Below are positions 56,639 through 64,000 of a DNA stretch of 64,000 bases, one piece after another. Source of the DNA: CAYFYS01 sp965202905 (GTDB lineage Bacteria > Pseudomonadota > Alphaproteobacteria > MPNO01); contig OZ241868.1 of NCBI GenBank assembly GCA_965202905.1, positions 3,348,001-3,412,000 of the forward strand, in the 5' to 3' direction. The position numbers and the translations under genes are program-made. The notes beneath the pieces are model-generated. The model was not told the DNA's origin. It ran no database searches and saw only the letters and a program-made list of their open reading frames with translations. The stretch's first letter is position 1. Each line of letters opens with the position of its first letter.

Positions 56639-58609
56639 ATGAAGAAGCTGCTGATCGGCGTCGCCGCCGTCCTCGCGCTGTTCGTCGTGGCGGTGGCGAC
56701 GATCCCGTTCCTGGCGCCGCTGGAGACCTTCAAGGAGGACATCGCCGCCGGCGTGGAGCAGCAGACCGGGCGCAAGCTCGAGATCGCCGGCGAGATGTCG
56801 CTGTCGCTCTACCCCTCGGTCGCGATCGAGGTCGGCGGCGTCCGCTTCGCCAACGCGCCGGGCGGCACGGCCGAGAACATGCTGAGCCTGGACAAGCTCG
56901 AGGTCGAGGTCGAGCTGATGCCGCTGTTTATCGGCGAGCTCGTGGTCGAACGGTTCGTCCTGATCCGGCCCGTCATAGCGCTGGAGGTCGACAAGGACGG
57001 CCGGCCCAACTGGGTCTTCCGCAAGGCTGGGGCGGCCGGGGAAAAACCCGCCAAGACGGACGACGCCGACGCCGACGAGGTCGGGATCGCCCGGCTCGGC
57101 GACATTCGCCTGGTCGAAGGCTCGCTCAGCTACCGCGACCGGCGCAGCGGCGAAACCCAGACGGTCCAGAAGATCAACATGACGATCTCTCTGCCCGATC
57201 TCGACAGCGCGCTCGACGCCGCGGGCGATCTGGTCTGGAAGGGCGAGAAGATCGGGCTGGTCGCCAGCATCGCCAGGCCGCGGGCGCTGACCGGGGACGG
57301 CACAAGCCCGGTGAGCGCGCAGATCAAGTCCTCGCTCGTCGCCTTCGGCTTCCAGGGCGCCGTCAAGGGCGGCGCGGCCTACCGCGTCAACGGCTCGATG
57401 GACCTCTCGGTCCCCTCGATCCGCAAGGCGGCCGCCTGGGCGGCCGATCCCATCCCGGACGGCGGAAAGGGGCTGCAGAATCTGTCGATCAAGGGCGATC
57501 TGGCAATGCAGCCCGAAACGATCGGCTTTCGCAACGCTGCCATCGAACTCGACAAGACCAGGGCGAAGGGCGCGTTGCGCGTCGTGCTCGGCGGTTCGCG
57601 CCCGGCCCTGGACGGCACGCTCGAGGTCGATCGGATCGACATCAACCATTACACCGACGAGAAACCCGCAGCGCCGGCCGCCGTCGCGGAACCCGCCCGG
57701 GAGAGCTGGAGCACCGAGCCGATCGATCTGTCCGGCCTCAGGGCGCTCGATGTCGACATCAACCTCGGCGTGCGCCGGATCGTCGCCCGGAAGATCGAGG
57801 TCGGGCCGGCCTCGATGCGGCTGACGCTGAAGGCCGGCCGTCTGGTCGCCGATCTCAGCCGCATGGCGCTCTACCGCGGTACGGGGCGCATGAAGCTGGA
57901 TATCGACGGGCGGAGCAAGGCGCACAGGATCAACGGCAACGTCGTCCTCGAAGGCGTCCAGGCCAGGCCGCTTCTCATGGATGCGATCGACCTGGACCGC
58001 CTGTCGGGCAAAGCCGACGCCCGGTTCGCTCTCGGCACCGGCGGGCCGCACTGGAAGGCGATGATCGACCGGCTGAGCGGCGCCGCCGAGATCCGGTTCG
58101 CCGACGGCGCGATCGAGGGCGTCGATCTCGGCGCGATGGTGCGCAACGTGAAGACCGCGTTCCTGGATCCGGGCGCAAGCAAGGCCCGGAAGACCGACTT
58201 CACCGAGCTGACGGGCCGGTACATCGTCCGCAACGGCATCGTGAAGAACGACGGCGACACGCGCCTGGTTGCGCCGTTCCTGCGCCTGAGCGCGGCCGGC
58301 ACGGTCGATCTGCCCAAGCGGCGGATTGACTACAGGGTGGCGTCCAAGCTCGTCGCCTCGGCCAGCGGACAGGGCGGCAAGCGCAATCTGCGCGGGCTCT
58401 CGGTGCCGGTGATCGTCAAGGGCCCGTGGGACAACATCTCCTATCGGCCCGATCTGGCCGGACTCGCCAAGGGCATTGCCGAAAACCCGGCCGAGGCCGT
58501 CGAGTCCTTGAAAAAGCTCACACCGAAGAAAGCCGTGCCGGAAATCCTGCAAACGATCCTGCCCGGCGCCGCGCCCGAGAAGGCGCTCAAGCGGCTGTTT
58601 GGCCGCTGA
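56639..58609 (+). CDS. asmA: AsmA family protein
   Basis: The 656-residue protein has an N-terminal membrane anchor (LLIGVAAVLALFVVAVATIP) and the AsmA start YPSVAIEVGGVRFANAPGG, then a long repetitive beta-rich body with a C-terminal AsmA_2 type end (KRRIDYRVASKLVASASGQG, VIVKGPWDNISYRPDLAG). AsmA-like proteins are thought to span the periplasm and transport phospholipids to the outer membrane. The ATG at 56639 begins MKKLLIG. A small RNA/ORF unit follows it. Confidence 0.88.
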   Translation: MKKLLIGVAAVLALFVVAVATIPFLAPLETFKEDIAAGVEQQTGRKLEIAGEMSLSLYPSVAIEVGGVRFANAPGGTAENMLSLDKLEVEVELMPLFIGELVVERFVLIRPVIALEVDKDGRPNWVFRKAGAAGEKPAKTDDADADEVGIARLGDIRLVEGSLSYRDRRSGETQTVQKINMTISLPDLDSALDAAGDLVWKGEKIGLVASIARPRALTGDGTSPVSAQIKSSLVAFGFQGAVKGGAAYRVNGSMDLSVPSIRKAAAWAADPIPDGGKGLQNLSIKGDLAMQPETIGFRNAAIELDKTRAKGALRVVLGGSRPALDGTLEVDRIDINHYTDEKPAAPAAVAEPARESWSTEPIDLSGLRALDVDINLGVRRIVARKIEVGPASMRLTLKAGRLVADLSRMALYRGTGRMKLDIDGRSKAHRINGNVVLEGVQARPLLMDAIDLDRLSGKADARFALGTGGPHWKAMIDRLSGAAEIRFADGAIEGVDLGAMVRNVKTAFLDPGASKARKTDFTELTGRYIVRNGIVKNDGDTRLVAPFLRLSAAGTVDLPKRRIDYRVASKLVASASGQGGKRNLRGLSVPVIVKGPWDNISYRPDLAGLAKGIAENPAEAVESLKKLTPKKAVPEILQTILPGAAPEKALKRLFGR

Positions 58610-58633
58610 TCGGGCGCCTGTCCCGGGTGGGGC

Positions 58634-58662
58634 TTGTGGACGGTTTCGATCGACGGCATAAA
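58634..58662 (+). promoter_or_regulatory. promoter candidate of the 23-codon mini-gene
   Basis: TTGTGG (58634-58639) and CATAAA (58657-58662) are 17 bp apart, starting 24 bp after the asmA stop. A transcript would start near 58670 and have a leader of about 30 nt before the GTG at 58700. Confidence 0.45.
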
Positions 58663-58699
58663 GGTGGCCTCAACGCAACAACGGAAAGGAGGTGATCCA

Positions 58700-58771
58700 G
58701 TGTCTCATTGTCGCCAACCGCGGACGCGGGTGACCTGGGTCTCCACCTGTCGGGGGCCGATCGTCGCCTGA
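58700..58771 (+). CDS. 23-residue small protein with an extreme Shine-Dalgarno
   Basis: The ORF starts GTG at 58700, reads MSHCRQPRTRVTW and ends TCRGPIVA before TGA at 58769-58771. The leader at 58684-58697 (GAAAGGAGGTGATC) is complementary to the 16S 3' tail over about 14 bases, far beyond a normal ribosome site. The peptide has two Cys, four Arg and a hydrophobic end. It is not recognised as a known leader or toxin. The reading frame sits inside a foldable RNA and is followed by a terminator, so it may be a regulatory leader without a downstream gene or a dual-function sRNA. Confidence 0.5.
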   Translation: MSHCRQPRTRVTWVSTCRGPIVA

Positions 58772-58811
58772 TGCGACGCTCGCGGACGCTACGTGCCGCG
58801 GTTAGACAATG
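58706..58811 (+). ncRNA. structured RNA enclosing the mini-ORF
   Basis: CATTGTC (58706-58712) pairs with GACAATG (58805-58811), and after a small internal loop AACCGCGG (58716-58723) pairs with CCGCGGTT (58796-58803). Inside, CGTCGC (58762-58767) and GCGACG (58773-58778) form a hairpin whose loop contains the TGA stop. GGTG/CACC and GACC/GGTC can form another between about 58729 and 58747. This is paired structure read by eye; no known RNA family is assigned. Confidence 0.5.
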
Positions 58812-58841
58812 TAAGGGCCGCCCCGCTACGGGCGGCCCTTA
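58812..58841 (+). terminator. strong hairpin terminator after the mini-gene
   Basis: TAAGGGCCGCCC (58812-58823) and GGGCGGCCCTTA (58830-58841) form a perfect 12-bp stem with a 6-base loop. The following T-run is short (TT), so it is an atypical intrinsic terminator. The stop codon of the convergent cupin gene lies in its 3' arm, so it can serve both strands. Confidence 0.8.
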
Positions 58842-59699
58842 TTCCATTCGCTCAGGCCGCCGCCCGGGCGGGGCGATCAGCGGCAGGGTGATGACCAGCA
58901 GCCCGGTCCCGGTCTCGGCGGAGAAGGTGAACGTCTCGCCCGGGTCGAGACGGATGGCGGTGTGGCGGCGATAGCCTTGTCCCGCGCCCTCGCTGACGAA
59001 GACCAGCCGACGGTCGGGCGAAGCGGCGAACTCATAAGACGCGCCCGGATCGATCGCGAGCTGGTGGAGTGCCACGCCGCGCTCCGAGAAGGCGCCGAGC
59101 AGCTTGCGGCGGATACCCGGATGGCCGTCCGGCGCCGACCAGGCGAAGTTCTCCGGCTGCATCACCACCGGTCCCTTGAACCGCGGGGCGGGGTAGGCGA
59201 CGGGCCTGCCCATCACCTTCTGCCAGATCGCCTCGTAGCCGTCCTGGTTGCGCCGTCCCTCGGCGGCGGCGCGGCGGCGGAAAACGCCGCCCTCGAAAAT
59301 CCCTTCGGCCTCCAGCGCGCCGTGGCCGGCCTTGACCTGGGAGCGGCCGAGATAGCCCTGGCCACTCGCCCCGCCGAACTGGAGCACCAGCACCAGCCGG
59401 TCGCTGTCGCCTTCCTGCGGGCCGTAATGGACGCCCTCCGGGAAATAGCCGACCTCGCCCGCATCGATGCTCAGCCGCGGCGCGATCGGTACGCTGCCCT
59501 CGATGCAGTAGCGCATCTGGTCCCAGGGATGGCGGTGGCGCGGTGAAAAGAAGGACGCGCTCTCGCGCGAGAGCACCAGGCTGAAATTGTCCGGGCTCAT
59601 CGGCTCGCCGTCGAGCAGGTACTTGAAGGCGATCTGACCGACGCGATGGGGCAGCGGGTTCCGGTCGTAGCTCAGCTCGTCGACGTGGCTGATTTGCAT
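58839..59699 (-). CDS. cupin-like protein of unknown function
   Basis: The 286-residue protein starts MQISHVDELSYDRNPLPHR and has two cupin-like halves: FSPRHRHPWDQMRYCIEGSV with EVGYFPEGVHYGPQ, and later GASYEFAASPDRRLVFVSEG. The His-rich first half looks like a metal site. Substrate and pathway are unknown. The ATG at 59699 follows AGGAGCGATCGGG. It is divergent from the GMC oxidoreductase, with 74 bp between starts. Confidence 0.75.
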   Translation of the reverse strand: MQISHVDELSYDRNPLPHRVGQIAFKYLLDGEPMSPDNFSLVLSRESASFFSPRHRHPWDQMRYCIEGSVPIAPRLSIDAGEVGYFPEGVHYGPQEGDSDRLVLVLQFGGASGQGYLGRSQVKAGHGALEAEGIFEGGVFRRRAAAEGRRNQDGYEAIWQKVMGRPVAYPAPRFKGPVVMQPENFAWSAPDGHPGIRRKLLGAFSERGVALHQLAIDPGASYEFAASPDRRLVFVSEGAGQGYRRHTAIRLDPGETFTFSAETGTGLLVITLPLIAPPGRRPERME

Positions 59700-59773
59700 C
59701 CCGATCGCTCCTGGCGGCATGTGCGGACCGCATGATAGTAAGTCCGGGATCGGTCCGGTAGTGAGATGAGCGT

Positions 59774-61411
59774 ATGATGACGGGCGGGAAGACATACGAC
59801 TACATCATCGTGGGCGCCGGTTCGGCCGGGTGCGTGCTGGCCGGGCGGCTGGGCGAGGACCCCGATGTCCGCATCCTGCTGCTCGAAGCCGGGCCGCGCG
59901 ACACCGATCCCCTGATCCACATCCCGATCGGCATCGGCAGGATGCATGCAGGGCGCCGGCACGACTGGGGATTCGACGCCGAGCCCGAGGAGTCGCTTGG
60001 CGGGCGGTCGGTCGAGGCAATGCGCGGCAAGGTGATCGGCGGCTCGTCCTCGATCAACGTGATGGCCTATGTCCGCGGCAACCGCGGCGATTACGACCGC
60101 TGGGCACAGCAAGGCTGCACCGGCTGGTCCTATGCCGACGTGCTGCCCTATTTTCGCCGGTCCGAGAACTGGGAGAAGGGAGCCGATGCCTATAGGGGCG
60201 GCTCGGGGCCGCTGGGCGTGGCGCCCTCGCGCACCCGGGATCCGCTGTTCCCCGACTGGATCGAGGCCGGCAAGGCGGCGGGTTTCGGTTTCACCGAGGA
60301 CTATAACGGCGCCAGACAGGAGGGGATGGGCCGCAGCCAGTGGACCATCCGCAACGGCCGGCGGTGCAGCGCCGCGGTCGCCTTCCTGCGCCCGGCGCTG
60401 CGCCGCGGCAACCTCGCCGTGGAGACCGGGGCGCTCGCCCACCGGGTGATCCTGGACGGCAGGAGCGCGCGCGGCGTCCTCTACACCAAGGGCGGGCGCG
60501 AGGTCAGCGCCTATGCCGACCGCGAGGTGATCCTGGCCGGCGGCGCCTTCAACTCGCCTCAGCTCTTGCTGCTGTCGGGCATCGGGCCGGCCGATCATAT
60601 GCGCGAGCACGGCATCGAGGCGGCGGTCGACCTGCCGGGCGTGGGCGGCAATCTCCAGGACCACCTCGCGGTGATGCTCACGGTCGAGCGCACCGCGCCC
60701 GGCCACTTCCACGCCAGCATGCGCATGGACAGGCTGGCGGTGAACTTGCCGCGCGCCTATCTCGCCGGGACCGGCCCGGCGACCTGGCTGCCCAACGGGC
60801 TGCACGGCTTCGTCAAGACGCGCCCGGAGCTTGCCGTGCCCGACATCCAGTTCATCACCCGCGGCGCGGCCGCCGATGCCGGCCCCTGGTTTCCGGGGCT
60901 CAAGAGGCCCTGCGCCGACGGCTTCGGTATGCGGCCGGTGCTGCTCCACCCCGAGAGTCGCGGCGCCATCCGGCTGCGCTCCGCCGATCCGCGCGCACCG
61001 ATGCGGATCGGCCAGAATTTCCTCGCGGCGAGGCAGGACCTCGACACGCTGCGCAGCGGCTTCAAGGCGGTCCGCGAGATCCTGTCCCAGGCCGCGCTCG
61101 CCCGCCACACCAAGGCCGAGATTCAGCCGGGCCCCGGCGTGAAGTCCGACGATGAGATCGATGCCTGGATCCGCCGGACAGCGATCACCGCGCACCATCC
61201 GTCAGGGTCATGCCGGATGGGCATCGACGACGACGCGGTGCTCGACCCGGAGCTTCGGGTGCGCGGCGCCGAGCGTCTGCGGGTGGTCGATGCCTCGGCC
61301 ATGCCCGACCTGGTCTCCGGCAACATCAATGCCTGCGTGCTGATGATGGCCGAAAAGGCCTCCGACCTGATCGCCGGTCGGGCGCCGCCGGCCCCGGCGG
61401 CGGATGTCTGA
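59774..61411 (+). CDS. GMC family FAD-dependent oxidoreductase (choline dehydrogenase-like)
   Basis: The 545-residue flavoenzyme has the ADP-binding motif YDYIIVGAGSAGCVLAGRL, the GMC signature GKVIGGSSSINVMAYVRGN, the second signature GAFNSPQLLLLSGIGP, the catalytic His in ITAHHPSGSCRMG and the C-terminal VSGNINACVLMMAEKASDLI. It oxidises an alcohol; the exact substrate is unclear. Two adjacent ATGs are possible at the start. It ends before a hairpin terminator shared with the convergent cysteine-cluster gene. Confidence 0.92.
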   Translation: MMTGGKTYDYIIVGAGSAGCVLAGRLGEDPDVRILLLEAGPRDTDPLIHIPIGIGRMHAGRRHDWGFDAEPEESLGGRSVEAMRGKVIGGSSSINVMAYVRGNRGDYDRWAQQGCTGWSYADVLPYFRRSENWEKGADAYRGGSGPLGVAPSRTRDPLFPDWIEAGKAAGFGFTEDYNGARQEGMGRSQWTIRNGRRCSAAVAFLRPALRRGNLAVETGALAHRVILDGRSARGVLYTKGGREVSAYADREVILAGGAFNSPQLLLLSGIGPADHMREHGIEAAVDLPGVGGNLQDHLAVMLTVERTAPGHFHASMRMDRLAVNLPRAYLAGTGPATWLPNGLHGFVKTRPELAVPDIQFITRGAAADAGPWFPGLKRPCADGFGMRPVLLHPESRGAIRLRSADPRAPMRIGQNFLAARQDLDTLRSGFKAVREILSQAALARHTKAEIQPGPGVKSDDEIDAWIRRTAITAHHPSGSCRMGIDDDAVLDPELRVRGAERLRVVDASAMPDLVSGNINACVLMMAEKASDLIAGRAPPAPAADV

Positions 61412-61460
61412 ATGGCCGAACCGACCGGGACGACGCCGGACCCGGTGCGCGGCCTTTCCC

Positions 61461-61490
61461 AGTGGTTCGAAGCGAAAGATTCGAACCACT
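61461..61490. terminator. bidirectional hairpin between GMC and YcgN-type genes
   Basis: AGTGGTTCGAA (61461-61471) and TTCGAACCACT (61480-61490) form a perfect 11-bp stem with an 8-base loop. It lies between convergent genes, and the stop of the minus-strand gene falls in the 3' arm. There is no strong T-run. Confidence 0.6.
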
Positions 61491-61926
61491 AGACCGGCCA
61501 GTCGACGATACGGTCCTCCGGGTCGTCGCCGCGGTTTTCCGGCACGATCCGCCCGTGGACCGAGACGCCCGCCATCCGTACGGTGTCCGGGTCGCCCGAG
61601 ACCAGTGGATGCCACCAGTGGAGGTCTTTTCCTTCGGCGAGCAGGCGGTAGGCGCAGGTCGAAGGCAGCCACGTCAACCCGCGCACGACCTTCGGCGTCA
61701 GATCGACGCAATCGGGCACGAGCGCGCGCCGCCGGGCATAGCGCGTGCAGCGACAGGTGGCGTGGTCGAGCAGCCGGCAGGCGATGTCGGTGCAGGAAAT
61801 CTCACCGGTCTCGTCGTCCTCCAGCTTGATCAGGCAGCAGCGCGCGCAGCCGTCGCACAGCGCTTCCCACTCCTCCCGGCTCATCTCCTCGAGCGTCTTG
61901 GTGCGCCAAAAACCGTTTTCGAGCAT
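61489..61926 (-). CDS. YcgN/UPF0260-type cysteine cluster protein
   Basis: The 145-residue protein has many cysteines in the conserved pattern CDGCARCCLIKLEDDETG, CTDIACRLLDHATCRCTRYA and TWLPSTCAYRLLAEGKDLHW. This is the YcgN family (UPF0260), likely metal- or Fe-S-binding; the function is unknown. It lies 16 bp downstream of the SCO gene on the same strand. Confidence 0.9.
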   Translation of the reverse strand: MLENGFWRTKTLEEMSREEWEALCDGCARCCLIKLEDDETGEISCTDIACRLLDHATCRCTRYARRRALVPDCVDLTPKVVRGLTWLPSTCAYRLLAEGKDLHWWHPLVSGDPDTVRMAGVSVHGRIVPENRGDDPEDRIVDWPV

Positions 61927-61942
61927 CGCGGTTCCCCGCCGG

Positions 61943-62536
61943 TCAGGACACCAGATCGCGCAATCGCTCCGCGATCTGGCGCGGTCCGGTCCCGTGGCTG
62001 AAATGGGTCACGTAGCGGCCCTCGGGATCCATCAGGTAGATGGTCGAGCTGTGGTCCATCAAATAGTCCGGTCCCGCCTCGGAATCCCCGGCCTTGGCGT
62101 AGTAGACGCGGTAGGCCTTGGCGACGGCGGTGATCTGAGCTTCCGATCCGGACAGCCCGACCAGGCGCGGGTGGAAGCTGGGCACATAGGTCTTGAGCCG
62201 GTTCGGGGTGTCGCGCCCGGGGTCGATGGTGATGAACAGCGGCTGGATGCGCCGGGCGCGCGGTCCCAGCTCGTCCACCGCCGCAATCATGTCCGACAGC
62301 GCCGTCGGGCAGACGTCCGGGCAGAAGGTGTAGCCAAAATAGATCAGCATGTAGCCGCCGCGGAAGTCCTGGTCGGTCCGCGCCCGGCCGTCCTGATCGA
62401 CCAGCGCGAACGGGCCGCCGATCCTGGCGATTCCGCTCGGGCCGTCGCTGCGCCAAGCATAGACCGCTACAATCGCGGCCAGGGCGGTTACTGCGAAGAA
62501 GATGCAAACGATCAGGGTCAGCCTGCGATCGGTCAT
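61943..62536 (-). CDS. SCO1/SenC/PrrC family copper chaperone or thiol reductase
   Basis: The 197-residue protein has an N-terminal membrane anchor (LIVCIFFAVTALAAIVAVYA), the redox/copper CxxxC in IYFGYTFCPDVCPTALSD and the metal-binding His in DYLMDHSSTIYLMDPEG. SCO proteins deliver copper to cytochrome oxidase or act as periplasmic thiol reductases. No oxidase genes are in the window. The ATG at 62536 is used. Confidence 0.93.
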   Translation of the reverse strand: MTDRRLTLIVCIFFAVTALAAIVAVYAWRSDGPSGIARIGGPFALVDQDGRARTDQDFRGGYMLIYFGYTFCPDVCPTALSDMIAAVDELGPRARRIQPLFITIDPGRDTPNRLKTYVPSFHPRLVGLSGSEAQITAVAKAYRVYYAKAGDSEAGPDYLMDHSSTIYLMDPEGRYVTHFSHGTGPRQIAERLRDLVS

Positions 62537-62687
62537 GGTCTCCCCGCCATTCCGGCACCTTGATCCCAGCGATCAATGTGTCTTGTATATCCAGGTCCAG
62601 CCGCAGCAAAGCGCCATCGTTACGGCATAGGGCCGCGGCCGTGTCGAACCGGGCCGGTATAAGGGGACCAGGGGTGGAAATCTGAGT

Positions 62688-63242
62688 ATGCGGGGTGTCC
62701 TGGCGGTCGTTGCGGCGCTGATTGCGGGTCTGGGTACGGCCGGCGCGCAGATCCAGATCTTCGGTCCCGACAAGCTGATCGAAGCGATCGAATATAACGA
62801 CTACAGCGCGACCGAGCGCTATCTGCACGAGGGCGTCAGTCCCGAACGCGCCGATTCCTATGGCAAGACCGGGCTGATCGTGGCCTCCATGGCCGGCTAC
62901 GAGGACATTGTCGAGCTGTTGATAAGGCACAAAGCCCGGATCGACGGCAAGGACAGGCTCGGCGGCTCCGCGCTGGCCTATGCGGCCCAGCGCGGCCATC
63001 TCGGCGTGGTCGAGATCCTGCTCGATGCCGGCGCGGCGATCGACGCGGAGAACCGCCAGGGCCTCACCCCGCTGATGCTGGCCTCCGCCGCAGGCCGCCT
63101 GGGGGTCGTCCAGCTTCTCCTGGACCGCAAGGCCGATGTCACCCGGCGCGACTATACCGGCCGCACCGCCCTGGACTGGGCCGAGCGAAGCAATCGGCGC
63201 TCGATCTTACGGGTGCTTCGCGCGGCCGGCGTCCGGGAGTAG
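62688..63242 (+). CDS. exported ankyrin-repeat protein
   Basis: The 184-residue protein has a signal peptide (GVLAVVAALIAGLGTAGA) and four to five ankyrin repeats (for example GKTGLIVASMAGYEDIVELL, GSALAYAAQRGHLGVVEILL, GLTPLMLASAAGRLGVVQLL, GRTALDWAERSNRRSILRVL). The repeats mediate protein contacts; a periplasmic location follows from the signal. The partner is unknown. It is divergent from SCO. Confidence 0.88.
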   Translation: MRGVLAVVAALIAGLGTAGAQIQIFGPDKLIEAIEYNDYSATERYLHEGVSPERADSYGKTGLIVASMAGYEDIVELLIRHKARIDGKDRLGGSALAYAAQRGHLGVVEILLDAGAAIDAENRQGLTPLMLASAAGRLGVVQLLLDRKADVTRRDYTGRTALDWAERSNRRSILRVLRAAGVRE

Positions 63243-63383
63243 GCGGGCCGGGCAGGCGCGGCGTATCTCTGCGGCATCGCGGTCGCGAAAGGGCTCGGCC
63301 GGGTCCCGCTCGTCGAACAGCGACAGAGGCGCGGCGTCCCACGCGACCGGAGCGCGGACCCGCCCCGCCTTGAGGGCGCTCAC
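63207..63383 (-). CDS. possible 58-residue small protein
   Basis: A GTG-initiated minus-strand frame reads SALKAGRVRAPVAWDAAPLS, then FDERDPAEPFRDRDAAEIRR, with GC-biased third positions and a balanced amino-acid mix. It overlaps the ankyrin gene's end by 36 bp and lies downstream of odhB on the same strand. No family is recognised and the ribosome site is poor, so it may not be expressed. Confidence 0.3.
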   Translation of the reverse strand: MSALKAGRVRAPVAWDAAPLSLFDERDPAEPFRDRDAAEIRRACPARLLPDAGRAKHP

Positions 63384-63486
63384 TTACCCGGGACCCCGGC
63401 GGCGCTTCGGCTGCCCGATCCGCACGGCCTCGGCAGGCCCTGGTCCCCGACCGGCGCCGATGAGCGGGCCCGTCCCTTGCCCGGGT

Positions 63487-64000
63487 TCAAGTCTCCAGCA
63501 GGATGCGCTGCGGATCCTCGATGCAATCCTTGACGCAGACCAGGAACGTGACCGCCTCGCGGCCATCGACGATCCGGTGATCGTAGGACAGCGCCAGATA
63601 CATCATCGGCCGGATCGCCAACTCGTCGTCGATCGCGACCGGCCGCTTCTGGATCTTGTGCATCCCGAGGATGCCCGATTGCGGCGGGTTGAGAATCGGG
63701 GTCGACTGCAACGAGCCATAGACCCCGCCGTTGGTGATGGTGAAGGTCCCGCCGGTCAGGTCCTCGATGGTGAGCTTGCCGTCGCGCGCGCGCTTGCCCA
63801 GCGCGGCGATCCCGGTCTCGATCCCAGCAAACGACATCCGGTCGGCATCGCGCAGCACCGGGACCACCAGCCCCTGGTTGGCGCCCACCGCGACCCCGAT
63901 GTCGTAATGGTTCTTGTAGACGATGTCGCTGCCGTCGATCTCGGCATTGACCGCCGGGATTTCCTTGAGCGCCACGAGGACCGCCTTGACGAAGAAGCTC
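63487..64000 (-). CDS. odhB: 2-oxoglutarate dehydrogenase E2 (dihydrolipoyl succinyltransferase), 3' part
   Basis: The C-terminal catalytic domain of the E2 component is present and runs off the right edge (171 codons including stop seen). It has IPAVNAEIDGSDIVYKNHYD, GLVVPVLRDADRMSFAGIET, GTFTITNGGVYGSLQSTPIL and the active-site SYDHRIVDGREAVTFL with His and Asp. The INAEIDG-like motif and NGGVYGS favour the succinyl (TCA-cycle) type over acetyl. The lipoyl domain lies outside the window. Confidence 0.93.
   Translation of the reverse strand, partial: SFFVKAVLVALKEIPAVNAEIDGSDIVYKNHYDIGVAVGANQGLVVPVLRDADRMSFAGIETGIAALGKRARDGKLTIEDLTGGTFTITNGGVYGSLQSTPILNPPQSGILGMHKIQKRPVAIDDELAIRPMMYLALSYDHRIVDGREAVTFLVCVKDCIEDPQRILLET

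Noticed and set aside
56269..58329. A second long plus-strand frame overlapping asmA, and a long minus-strand frame opposite it
   Set aside because: The asmA frame has a signal anchor and family features; the others are Arg/Gly-rich shadows.
58684..58697. Sequence identical to the complement-type 3' tail context of 16S rRNA (AAGGAGGTGATC)
   Set aside because: No other 16S sequence surrounds it. It sits just before a GTG-started ORF, so it is read as a Shine-Dalgarno sequence and not as an rRNA gene fragment.
61461..61490. TTCGAACC and GGTTCGAA look like tRNA T-loop sequence
   Set aside because: No acceptor, D or anticodon arm can be drawn; the segment is a simple perfect hairpin between convergent genes.

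Overview
The window is high-GC, densely coded bacterial DNA, most likely from an alphaproteobacterium. Supporting signs are a cobalamin riboswitch controlling a btuB-F-C-D-tonB operon, an Irr/Fur-type palindrome upstream of a dps-katG pair, the purC-purS-purQ-purL-bolA-grxD order, surA-pdxA-rsmA, many GTG/TTG starts, and a 2-oxoglutarate dehydrogenase E2 gene at the right edge. I see no rRNA, CRISPR array, prophage or intact insertion sequence. One tRNA (Val, anticodon CAC) is present.

Layout. 0-6.6 kb: a luciferase-like oxidoreductase, then a divergent RND efflux pair behind a palindromic operator candidate, then a VOC protein. 6.7-15.5 kb: a Tat-exported amidohydrolase, then a B12-riboswitch-led operon (btuB, btuF, btuC, btuD, tonB and a coupled gene of unknown function) for uptake of a corrinoid across both membranes. 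15.5-19.9 kb: a frameshifted succinate-semialdehyde dehydrogenase, then katG and dps (peroxide defence). 20-24.3 kb: glmS-glmU (UDP-GlcNAc synthesis) and a DUF3108 protein. 24.4-33.9 kb: the tRNA, then an accessory region with an extradiol-type VOC enzyme, a DUF1223 protein, an alpha/beta hydrolase, a dead dinJ-yafQ toxin-antitoxin locus, an aromatic-CoA catabolic cluster (amidohydrolase/decarboxylase, hydroxycinnamoyl-CoA hydratase-lyase-like enzyme, flavin monooxygenase-OYE fusion) and a broken Rieske oxygenase. 33.9-40.3 kb: grxD, bolA and the purine genes, interrupted by an AT-rich insert between purS and purQ and a rhomboid protease gene between purQ and purL. 40.3-44.3 kb: NRDE protein, holC, pepA and a decarboxylase-like binding protein. 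44.5-47.7 kb: surA-pdxA-rsmA. 47.7-52.7 kb: cysteine desulfurase, ferredoxin, tenA, a hydrolase, anmK and a polysaccharide deacetylase. 52.7-56.4 kb: a noncoding stretch with an IS5 remnant, then Rieske, EVE, gpsA, hydrolase and cupin genes. 56.6-64 kb: asmA, a very small transcription unit (see below), a cupin-like gene, a GMC oxidoreductase, a YcgN-type cysteine protein, SCO, an ankyrin protein and odhB.

The signal I find most unusual is at 58634-58841. A promoter-like pair at 17-bp spacing is followed by a Shine-Dalgarno sequence matching the 16S 3' tail over about 14 bases, a 23-codon ORF, a long imperfect stem enclosing that ORF, and a strong hairpin terminator. It looks like an independent mini-mRNA or dual-function small RNA. 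Second-rank items are the uncharacterised gene translationally coupled to tonB, the AT-rich gene pair inside the pur cluster, and the aromatic-CoA cluster.

Several genes carry single-base or short-duplication lesions (gabD, dinJ, yafQ, the Rieske gene, and possibly the left-edge fragment). These are either recent pseudogenisation or assembly indels; read-level data would be needed to separate the two.
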